A stretch of 64,000 bases of DNA from Vibrio tarriae (GTDB lineage Bacteria > Pseudomonadota > Gammaproteobacteria > Enterobacterales > Vibrionaceae), in assembly GCF_002216685.1 (NCBI RefSeq), contig NZ_CP022353.1, forward strand, positions 1,426,001 through 1,490,000. The letters run 5' to 3'. Shown here piece after piece: positions 57,472 to 64,000 of the stretch (its first letter is position 1; the number at the start of each line of letters is the position of its first letter). The position numbers and the translations under genes were made by a program. Under the pieces are notes generated by a model. That model made no database searches. It saw nothing but the letters and a program-made list of their open reading frames with translations, and had not been told where the DNA came from.

Positions 57472-58459
57472 TAAACCCTATGACCACACCCAGTCCCACA
57501 GCCACTTCGTCGTGCAGCAGATAGTTCAATTGCTCGAGCTTGTCGCGCAAAACTAAACCCTCGCGATATCCCGCTTTGGTTTGCAGCAAATCAAACAGGC
57601 TTGCATGCTGCGGCCAAGTTTCGATAATCCCAGCCAACTGCGTGGTGACGCGATCCGCCGTGGCATTCATACCTTGTTGGCGCAGCATCGCATCCATACC
57701 TTTGCCATCGGCAAGGTATAACGTTTGAATTGCCAATAAGTTGTAACGCATATTGCTCAGCGAGGTTTTCGAGCGCCACGACTCTGAGAAATAAGGCCGC
57801 GGCTGACCAATGTTGGCCAGCGGCCGATTGAGCTTAGAGAGCGTGAACTCCAACTGATTGGAAAGCATCGCGATGTACTCCGCACGCCAAGTGCGATCAT
57901 CCAAGGTTTGCCATGGGTTTTCTTGCCAAGCTTTGGCAATATGAGTGGCATTACGCTGCACAGTCGCGCTGATGGCCATCGCGGCTGGACAAGCTTGCTG
58001 CGGTGCCGTCAACAAAGGCGATGCGCTATCGAAAATGAGCCATTCCAATGCCCCCAACCCTTGTACTGCGACACTCTGTTTTGCAATATCGTCGACTTCC
58101 CATACTGGCGGTTTGGCGAGTAGCTGCTTCATTTTATGCCCAGTCGTGTCTTTTTTATCTGGCCAAAACTGCATATTCCAGCTCAAATCTAATGCGGCAC
58201 TCGGCCCACGCTGCTGTCCTTGTAAGGCCATCCAACCTTGCATGCTGGCTTGCCACTCTTGCTTCAGTGGTGATATATCCGTCGTCGGCGCTTGGCAATA
58301 GTGAGCCATACGCTGCTGTAACTGCTTGGTTTGCTGAGCGAGAATGTGGGCATATTCACGCTCTAGCTCGAAGACCGCTTGGCTAGGATGCTCCATGTCT
58401 GGAGCACTCTGACACGCCGCCAGCAAAGACACTGCTAGCAGAGTCACTGTTTTTTTCAT
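57452..58459 (-). CDS. Imelysin-family lipoprotein with degenerate GxHxxE motif
   Basis: 335 aa. Lipobox SLLAAC gives lipid attachment at C16. The imelysin/peptidase M75 fold is suggested by all-alpha composition and by GLGALEWLIFDS at 134-145, which aligns to the GxHxxE metal site but with Gly in place of His. A peptidase role is doubtful in this family; iron-related binding is the current view. It starts 9 nt after the DUF1111 gene and overlaps the DUF1513 gene. Confidence 0.85.
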   Translation of the reverse strand: MKKTVTLLAVSLLAACQSAPDMEHPSQAVFELEREYAHILAQQTKQLQQRMAHYCQAPTTDISPLKQEWQASMQGWMALQGQQRGPSAALDLSWNMQFWPDKKDTTGHKMKQLLAKPPVWEVDDIAKQSVAVQGLGALEWLIFDSASPLLTAPQQACPAAMAISATVQRNATHIAKAWQENPWQTLDDRTWRAEYIAMLSNQLEFTLSKLNRPLANIGQPRPYFSESWRSKTSLSNMRYNLLAIQTLYLADGKGMDAMLRQQGMNATADRVTTQLAGIIETWPQHASLFDLLQTKAGYREGLVLRDKLEQLNYLLHDEVAVGLGVVIGFNATDGD

Positions 58460-58468
58460 CCTTCTCTC

Positions 58469-59854
58469 CTAGAGTGAATTCAAAAATGCCACTAGCGCGT
58501 CACGCTGCGCTTTATCAAACTGCAGTACCTTATCGCGGCTCGCCTGCGCTTCACCGCCGTGCCACAGCACTGCTTCCAGCACATTTCGCGCACGGCCATC
58601 ATGCAAGAAATAGGTGTGGCCATTGACTTCTTGGGTATAACCTATCCCCCACAAAGGGGCAGTACGCCATTCACGCGCAGATGCCAAGGCCTCTGGACGA
58701 CCATCACTCAAGCCTTCCCCCATATCATGCAGCAGCAGATCGGTGTACGGCTGAATACGCTGCCTGGAAAGCGCAGGACGCTCAGCCAGCTCTTGCGTCA
58801 AAACATCGGTTTTGTGACAAGATTGGCAACCCGCTTGAGCAAACAGTTTCTCCCCCTGTTGTACCTGTGGATCTTGCACGTTTCGACGCACAGGCACTGC
58901 CAAGTGCTGAGCATAAAACTCGACGAAATCCAGAATGTTATCGCTCACTTCTGGTGAGCCGCCATTCGGTAAATCACGGCAGAGTGTCTGTCTTTCGGTG
59001 CAGTTTTCTTGCGGAAAGAGATGGCTGGTTAATCCCAGATCGCCATTAAAGGCGGCCGCATTTTGCTGCATGATGTTGGGTTGGCCCGCTTTCCAGCCAA
59101 AACGGCCAATCGCCATTTCGCCAGTGCGTACATCGAGCACTTGGTTAACGCGGCCGGAAATTCCATCGCCATCGCGATCCTCAGGGTCAGCCCACTGTAA
59201 TAAGGTCGCATCCGGGATCGCTTCTAACAGTCCAAGTCCAATCATCGGCGGCGCAACCCGCGCCGACATTTGCACATCTGGCTGCATCTCACCATAAGCG
59301 AGATCCAAAATCTTTAGGTTCGGTTTCCGAAGTGCCACAGGAGTACCATCGGCAAAAGTGACAACCACTTCATCATACGTAATGTGGATTCGCCCTTCTG
59401 GTTTTTGGTCGGGTAGCGAAAAATCTTGTAGCTGCCCGCCATAAGTCGGTTCTGGCACTACGCCATTGACCGCATAGATGGCTTTTTGCTGCTCAGTGAC
59501 TGCGGGAATACTCAAACGCACCAGCATGGAAACTGCTTGGGTGTCATTAGGCTCTGGTGGGTGTCCGCGCCCGTCTTTAATGTGGCAGTTTTGGCAGCCA
59601 TTGGTATTAAAAAGAGGTCCTAGTCCGTCGCGCGCATCCGTCGAAGCGGGAGCGGGAACCCAAGGATTGCGGAAAAAGCTGTTACCAACACTAAAATCAA
59701 GGCGTTTCGCCATCGGCAAATTCGCGGCCGGCATCGAAAACGCATTGGCTCCCTCTTTCGTGGTACTGGTTTCCCCACCCGATTTAATCTCTGTTGCCAA
59801 AGCAAAGTTGCTCAAGGCGCTCGTGAGTAATAACAGAGATAAAGACGACTTCAT
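58469..59854 (-). CDS. Di-heme oxidoreductase-like DUF1111 protein
   Basis: 461 aa from ATG 59854 (AGGA 8 nt upstream); signal peptide about 1-20. Two CxxCH heme-binding motifs, CQNCH at 87-91 and CQSCH at 343-347, with a calcium-like loop DPEDRDGDGISGR near 223-235. The family is called putative thiol oxidoreductase and is related to di-heme peroxidases such as MauG. A methionine ligand such as MSARVAPPM may complete one heme. It lies between the two imelysin genes, so it probably handles electron transfer for iron (Fe2+/Fe3+) in the periplasm. Confidence 0.88.
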   Translation of the reverse strand: MKSSLSLLLLTSALSNFALATEIKSGGETSTTKEGANAFSMPAANLPMAKRLDFSVGNSFFRNPWVPAPASTDARDGLGPLFNTNGCQNCHIKDGRGHPPEPNDTQAVSMLVRLSIPAVTEQQKAIYAVNGVVPEPTYGGQLQDFSLPDQKPEGRIHITYDEVVVTFADGTPVALRKPNLKILDLAYGEMQPDVQMSARVAPPMIGLGLLEAIPDATLLQWADPEDRDGDGISGRVNQVLDVRTGEMAIGRFGWKAGQPNIMQQNAAAFNGDLGLTSHLFPQENCTERQTLCRDLPNGGSPEVSDNILDFVEFYAQHLAVPVRRNVQDPQVQQGEKLFAQAGCQSCHKTDVLTQELAERPALSRQRIQPYTDLLLHDMGEGLSDGRPEALASAREWRTAPLWGIGYTQEVNGHTYFLHDGRARNVLEAVLWHGGEAQASRDKVLQFDKAQRDALVAFLNSL

Positions 59855-59905
59855 GACATGGTTCCTGTAAAAAAAACGACCCAATCCCTGATTCCCTTTA
59901 CCGTA

Positions 59906-60032
59906 TATACCCAAACGACTTGGAGTTGCAGGTAGGCGGCAAGTGAGTCCATCCCCATGAGCATAGATACACTATGTGATTGGGGTGAACGAACGTAGCC
60001 AACACCGCTGCAGCTTCAATTAGGAAGGCTAT
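59906..60032. repeat. ERIC-like repeat, full length, inside the iron cluster
   Basis: 127 bp with the standard ends (TATACCCAAACGACTTGGAG ... AGGAAGGCTATA). It lies in the 333-nt gap between the Fur-preceded imelysin gene and the DUF1111 gene, 52 nt upstream of the latter. Confidence 0.92.
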
Positions 60033-60122
60033 AAGTAGCCGCGGAATTGACGCTGCATACCAAACTATTGAGGAATTATCATCGACGTAAAGCGATATTG
60101 GGTTTTATTGCAAAAATAAGTT

Positions 60123-60171
60123 ATCCCTTTCTTCATGCATAACCCAAAGGCCATTGCGCGAAGAAAGGGAT
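60123..60171 (-). terminator. Long-stem hairpin after imelysin gene (attenuator-like)
   Basis: 12-bp stem ATCCCTTTCTTC / GAAGAAAGGGAT with a 25-nt loop, 17 nt past the imelysin stop. On the minus strand it is followed by AACTTATTTTTG. The weak T tract suggests partial termination, lowering expression of the downstream genes. Confidence 0.6.
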
Positions 60172-60187
60172 GAGGACAGTGACGAGA

Positions 60188-61450
60188 TTAAAACTCGTGA
60201 TCTGCTGTATCCGGGTTTAGATTATCGATCCCGATGATGCCTGCCGCGCGCTCAATCGAACCCGTTTGCGCGACGAGCGCCATAATGGCTTGATTGATAA
60301 TCGCATGCCCTGCCGCGTTATCTGCCGCGATCAGTTGATCAAAGTGCTGGTTATTTTTTTCAGCTGCCGTGACTAACTCACCCACTTGCGTGCGCGCCAC
60401 TTCAAACTGTTGCAGGATCTCTTTTGCCGCATTGGCATCTTTCTCTGCAACCAATTGGTACAGACTTGGGCCTTTTAACTCAGAACCATCGGCGCGAGTG
60501 TAGCTACCCGTGTAGATATTGTAGATACCCTGCTCGTTGTAGTAGTGCGAGTTATGCGTGTTGTCTGAGAAACAGTCGTGCTCATCTTCGGTTGAATTCG
60601 CTTCAAGCGCGACTTTCATGCGTTCCCCCGCTAGCTCACCCAAAGAAAGAGAACCCATCCCAAACAGCATCTTACGCAAGCCATTCTCACTCGATTCACT
60701 CAACAATTGCTGACGAGAGTTACCTTTTTCACCACTCGCCCACTGCTTCTCCATCCACTCAAGATCGGTCACCAAAAGTTGCGCGGCTGCTTTGAGGTAT
60801 TGTGCACGGCGATCACAGTGATTATTGGTACAGGCTTTGCCTTGCAGATAATCCGTGTATGAACGAGCACCCGCCCCCACTTTCGTGCCGTTTAAATCTT
60901 GTCCCCACAACAGAAATTCAATCGCGTGGTAGCCCGATGCCACGTTGGCTTCAGAGCCACCGATTTCGTTGAGGCTGGCCAGCAGTTCAGGCGTGATCTC
61001 TTTCACATCGACTTTCATTGCGCCAATGGTCAGTGCAGTATTGGCAATGATATTGGCATTTGCGCCTTCATTGCCCAGTTCATGTTGATAACTTCCTGCC
61101 ACATAATCGATCAAACCTTCATCTAGCGGCCACGCGTTCAACTGACCTTCCCAGTCATCGACAATCGCGTTACCAAAACGGAACACTTCCGATTGTTGAT
61201 AAGGCACACGCGCCGCCAACCACGCTTGTTTCACTTCTTCCAGACCTTGTGCGGTCGGAGCTTGTAAGAAACGGTCGATGGTTTTTTGCAGTTGCTGCGC
61301 AGTCACACGTGAATCGGCATAAACGGCATGCGCGATATCGGCATAATGTTCAACCACTTGAGTTTGAGTCGTGGCGGCTGCAAAACTACTTGAAGCACTG
61401 AGTGCAAGTGAAGCCAGAATGGTAGAAGAAAGAATAGACTTAACGTTCAT
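60188..61450 (-). CDS. irpA: Imelysin-family iron-regulated protein (IrpA-like)
   Basis: 420 aa from ATG 61450 (AAGGA 7 nt upstream), with a Sec signal peptide ending SSFAAA. Imelysin/M75 fold with GYHAIEFLLWGQD at 173-185; H175 and E178 form the GxHxxE site. A second helical half ends with ERAAGIIGIDNLNPD. Cysteines in KACTNNHCDRR and HDCFSD may form disulfides. A Fur-like box lies 31 nt upstream of the start, so expression in low iron is expected. I recall this locus as Fur-regulated in V. cholerae. Confidence 0.9.
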   Translation of the reverse strand: MNVKSILSSTILASLALSASSSFAAATTQTQVVEHYADIAHAVYADSRVTAQQLQKTIDRFLQAPTAQGLEEVKQAWLAARVPYQQSEVFRFGNAIVDDWEGQLNAWPLDEGLIDYVAGSYQHELGNEGANANIIANTALTIGAMKVDVKEITPELLASLNEIGGSEANVASGYHAIEFLLWGQDLNGTKVGAGARSYTDYLQGKACTNNHCDRRAQYLKAAAQLLVTDLEWMEKQWASGEKGNSRQQLLSESSENGLRKMLFGMGSLSLGELAGERMKVALEANSTEDEHDCFSDNTHNSHYYNEQGIYNIYTGSYTRADGSELKGPSLYQLVAEKDANAAKEILQQFEVARTQVGELVTAAEKNNQHFDQLIAADNAAGHAIINQAIMALVAQTGSIERAAGIIGIDNLNPDTADHEF

Positions 61451-61480
61451 GGAGCATCCTTGTTGAGCTTGATATGAATT

Positions 61481-61499
61481 GCAAATTATTATCATTTAT
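61481..61499. promoter_or_regulatory. Putative Fur box upstream of irpA
   Basis: GCAAATTATTATCATTTAT matches the 19-bp Fur consensus at 12 positions, including ATTATCATT. It lies 31-49 nt upstream of the start codon. Confidence 0.75.
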
Positions 61500-61548
61500 T
61501 ATTTCATTGCAGATAATACAAATTTACAATTTTTTTTCAACTTGAACA

Positions 61549-61576
61549 CACAAAAAACCCCACAAGTGTGGGGTTT
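61549..61576 (-). terminator. Terminator after ribA
   Basis: Stem AAACCCCAC / GTGGGGTTT with a 4-nt loop and a T run on the minus strand, 54 nt past the ribA stop. Confidence 0.85.
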
Positions 61577-61629
61577 AATAACATGCGATATTATCGGCAG
61601 TAACGCGAATCTATTTATAAAACTGAAGG

Positions 61630-62226
61630 TTACAGTTTGAGTTGATGCTTGCCGTGTGAAACTTTGGCTTTCAGGTAATTTTCATTACCATCTTTGATAT
61701 GTGCCGAGGTATGAACTACTTCGACAATCTCAATGCCATGCTCTTTTAACTCACGGATCTTTTTCGGATTGTTCGTCACCAAACGGATCTTCTTCACCCC
61801 CAAGGCTTGTAGCATTTGCGCGGCTTCCGTAAAGTCACGCAGATCATCCCCAAAACCGAGATGATTATTGGCTTCATAAGTATTCATGCCCTGACTTTGC
61901 AAGCGATACGCATCAATCTTGTTGTACAGACCAATGCCCCGCCCTTCTTGACGTAAATACAGAATGATGCCGCCTAACTGTCCCATGCGAGTAATGGTTT
62001 CTTCTAGCTGTTCACCACAGTCACAACGAGAGGAATGGAAAACATCGCCTGTTAAACACTCCGAGTGCATACGCACAAGCGGAGCTTCTTGGATGGTATC
62101 CGCTGATTTGAAAATCACTGCAACGTGTTCTTTGTCTGATTGCAGTCCATGAAATGACAGGATTTCTGCGTCAATATTGCTTTTCGCACCGACTTTTAAA
62201 TCGACTCTGGCTCTTACTTCCGCCAT
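61630..62226 (-). CDS. ribA: GTP cyclohydrolase II (RibA)
   Basis: First step of riboflavin synthesis. I choose ATG 62226 ([17 protein letters not shown], 198 aa) because it fits the Vibrio family N-terminus; an ATG at 62280 would add 18 residues. Zn cysteines are in [16 protein letters not shown]; the catalytic region is [19 protein letters not shown], and the substrate-binding part [12 protein letters not shown]. Monofunctional (no RibB domain). No FMN riboswitch is visible upstream. Confidence 0.94.
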   Translation of the reverse strand: MAEVRARVDLKVGAKSNIDAEILSFHGLQSDKEHVAVIFKSADTIQEAPLVRMHSECLTGDVFHSSRCDCGEQLEETITRMGQLGGIILYLRQEGRGIGLYNKIDAYRLQSQGMNTYEANNHLGFGDDLRDFTEAAQMLQALGVKKIRLVTNNPKKIRELKEHGIEIVEVVHTSAHIKDGNENYLKAKVSHGKHQLKL

Positions 62227-62390
62227 GTTTGCACTCACTTGAATCTTTGTAACGGGATGCACGTTTCTCAACATTTGCATAACTTGTCTCTACTAGTGAC
62301 CTAACTATGAGGGCTGATACCCCTTTTTTCAAAGAAAAGATCACTCGAAGGCTTAAATTGTTATGTTATAACAAATGCCTTTTTGAGCAA

Positions 62391-62414
62391 CAAAAAACCC
62401 AACCATATTGGGTT
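62391..62414 (-). terminator. Terminator after small 58-aa gene
   Basis: Stem AACCCAA / TTGGGTT with a 5-nt loop followed by TTTTTTG on the minus strand, 36 nt past the stop at 62451. Confidence 0.8.
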
Positions 62415-62450
62415 GGGTTCGTTCAGATATCAAAATAGGGATGAAAATAA

Positions 62451-62627
62451 TCAGTTTTGTGACTTCTTCCAGACGCACAACTCAATCCAGATTTGCTCTA
62501 ATTGGCGTAACTCTTCATCGGTTAATACCGAGAGTGTCGGTTTTGATTGTGGCGCCGAATGTGCTTGCAACGCGCTCAACTGCGCGTAAAACTCTTTCTT
62601 CAGCTGGGTAACAACAAAATTGTCCAC
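62451..62627 (-). CDS. Small conserved-looking protein (58 aa), unrecognised
   Basis: GTG start at 62627 with GGAGAG 5 nt upstream; the frame encodes 58 residues and stops at TGA 62451. The product begins MDNFVVTQLKKEFYAQL, has a Ser/Pro-containing middle and ends in a helix LTDEELRQLEQIWIELCVW. It has its own terminator. It is soluble, without a membrane segment. I do not recognise the family; coding status rests on the ribosome binding site, the start and the terminator. Confidence 0.6.
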   Translation of the reverse strand: MDNFVVTQLKKEFYAQLSALQAHSAPQSKPTLSVLTDEELRQLEQIWIELCVWKKSQN

Positions 62628-62808
62628 CTACTCTCTCCACAATTTCATCCATTTCTTAAAAAGAATACCTTCTTTCATAATTATTTCTTATCACGCAATA
62701 AGATATGGAAGTATGGTCACATAATTTTTACACTTTAGAGAATAATTACGCAGCAAACTCCTTGGTTAACACCTAGCCGATCTCAAGGCCGCGCATTTCT
62801 CTCTGTCC

Positions 62809-64000
62809 TTAACTGACCGATACCCCACTTTGCACCGCTTCGGTTGGCATTGCTCTACGCTGCAGTTGACTAAACAACACCAACAGCAGCAAAGCACTGA
62901 ATGCACCGGTTAAAGAAACATACAAGGTGCTGAAGTAGTTATAAAACTCACCGACCACGCCGACCGATAAGCTCGCCACTAAAGTGCTGATACTGAGCAT
63001 GCTCGAAAACAAGGTGGAAGCGGTGCCTAATCGGTCTTGCATCATATCTTGCAGCACCACCATGCCTAGCGTCGCGCACACACCGATAAAAAAGCCATTG
63101 AGCACTTGCGCTATCATCATGGCGACAAACCCTGTGTGGGTCAGCATCACACCGTAAAACAAGATGCCGCTGGTGATCCCAAGCATCAGCAATTTATTCG
63201 TGCCCCATCGCTCGGCAAGCTTTCCCGCCATTAACATGACCGGAATTTCACACAACGCGGCCGTGCCAAACAGTACCCCTAACCAGTGTTCAGGCACCAT
63301 CAATTCACGAGACAGATAGAGCGGCATACTGGTGATATAAAGGTTGTTTGAGCCAAAAGTACATACCAAGGTCACGCAGTACAGTACGATCAATGCACGC
63401 TTACGGGGGGAATATTGTCCAAGTTCGACTGGCGTTGTTCCAACGGCTGCGGCGGTTTTCACCCCTGCTGGCAAGAAGCGAGCAATCAGCACTATGCCTA
63501 AAAATACTATCAGAGCAGACACCGCAAAGGCGGCATTAAAGCCAAAACTGGCTTTGAGCATAAACGCCGCCGGAGGGCCAAATACCCAAGCAATCGCAAT
63601 TCCGGCACGCATGGTAGAGAGGAAGGTCGTTTTATCGGTTAAATGCTGATCGGCGTATTCGCGGCCAAGCGCAAAAAGCTGGCCAAATGACGCGCCACTC
63701 ACGCTAGCAAACAGTACCACCACCATGATGGCGAGACTGTAGCTGCGAATAAACATAAAGCTGACCACAGTGATGAGATAACAGATTAACGAAACCAATA
63801 AGATGGTTTTACGCTGCCAATGACGATCTGATTGGCGCGCAAGCCACTGCGAGACGATAACTGAGCTGACGACTGCCAACACCATATACAGGCTCAGTTG
63901 CATCGGTGAAGCATCGAGCGCCTCAACAATAAACAGGCTGGAGAGTGGGTAAAAAAACGCTCCGCATAGACCCGTAACCAGTGTCGACATAATAAACAGT
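62809..64000 (-). CDS. SetA-type MFS sugar efflux transporter (5' end cut by window edge)
   Basis: At least 397 codons on the minus strand, still open at the right edge; the ATG at 63990 is internal, since the frame continues upstream (LFI before it). Major facilitator with about 12 TM segments. It matches E. coli SetA/SotB blocks: FALGREYAD, STMRAGIAIAWVFGPPAAFML, SMPLYLSRELMVPEHWLGVLFGTAA and GMVVLQDMMQDRLGTASTLFSSML. It should export sugars or glycosides. The C-terminus AVQSGVSVS is complete. Confidence 0.85.
   Translation of the reverse strand, partial: LFIMSTLVTGLCGAFFYPLSSLFIVEALDASPMQLSLYMVLAVVSSVIVSQWLARQSDRHWQRKTILLVSLICYLITVVSFMFIRSYSLAIMVVVLFASVSGASFGQLFALGREYADQHLTDKTTFLSTMRAGIAIAWVFGPPAAFMLKASFGFNAAFAVSALIVFLGIVLIARFLPAGVKTAAAVGTTPVELGQYSPRKRALIVLYCVTLVCTFGSNNLYITSMPLYLSRELMVPEHWLGVLFGTAALCEIPVMLMAGKLAERWGTNKLLMLGITSGILFYGVMLTHTGFVAMMIAQVLNGFFIGVCATLGMVVLQDMMQDRLGTASTLFSSMLSISTLVASLSVGVVGEFYNYFSTLYVSLTGAFSALLLLVLFSQLQRRAMPTEAVQSGVSVS

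Noticed and set aside
4704..60032. Repeated units as a CRISPR array
   Set aside because: The copies are kilobases apart, about 127 bp long and palindromic over the full length; no short repeats with regular spacers and no cas genes were seen.

Overview
The window is chromosomal DNA of a Vibrio, almost certainly V. cholerae or a very close relative. The proteins and their order match what I recall of the V. cholerae chromosome I stretch VC1314 to VC1262: broad-spectrum racemase, rhtA, tyrR, sdaCA, asnS, opgGH, the chitosan-disaccharide PTS with its chitin-oligosaccharide deacetylase, opuD/cosR and an imelysin iron locus. The identification comes from protein recognition and gene order, not from a search. 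No rRNA, tRNA, CRISPR, prophage or transposase gene was seen.

Layout. 1-5.9 kb: DASS-family transporter (cut by the left edge), a chemoreceptor, the periplasmic racemase BsrV and the exporter RhtA. 5.9-11.6 kb, minus strand: ycjX-ycjF, then tyrR-rimJ-HD phosphohydrolase-DUF2947, tightly packed. 11.8-19.6 kb: small membrane protein, class I fumarase, pabB, a Nudix CoA pyrophosphatase, serine uptake and deamination (sdaC-sdaA), queD. 19.9-32.6 kb: a chemoreceptor with a c-type heme motif, asnS, thiD under a TPP riboswitch, an HD-GYP protein, an aspartate aminotransferase with a 3' frameshift, a CBS/nucleotidyltransferase-exonuclease pair and a dCache chemoreceptor. 33.0-36.8 kb: opgGH. 36.9-43.8 kb: LacI regulator, chbB-C-A-F-G and the divergent deacetylase, with a 14-bp perfect palindrome between the divergent units. 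44.0-46.4 kb: opuD and its regulator cosR. 46.4-51.5 kb: a TakP-like TRAP transporter followed by a two-component system. 51.9-56.1 kb: a small regulator-like protein, a DUF2982-type protein and the ldtD-ycbK-ycbL cell-wall cluster. 56.4-61.5 kb: a Fur-box-preceded cluster of imelysin, di-heme DUF1111 protein, second imelysin-like lipoprotein and DUF1513 protein. 61.6-64 kb: ribA, an unlisted 58-residue gene and a SetA-type MFS exporter cut by the right edge.

The intergenic DNA is peppered with a palindromic repeat of about 127 bp that matches ERIC (intergenic repeat unit) elements. I count five full-length copies, one truncated copy fused to a CTTTG tandem array, one decayed copy and three internally deleted mini copies, two of which share the same deletion junction. 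One full copy sits inside the variable P3 arm of the thiD TPP riboswitch; another lies inside the imelysin iron cluster.

The most interesting points are the ERIC inside a riboswitch aptamer, the imelysin/di-heme/DUF1513 cluster as a poorly understood iron system, the CxxCH heme-type chemoreceptor, the aspartate aminotransferase frameshift and the recurrent 35-bp mini-ERIC.
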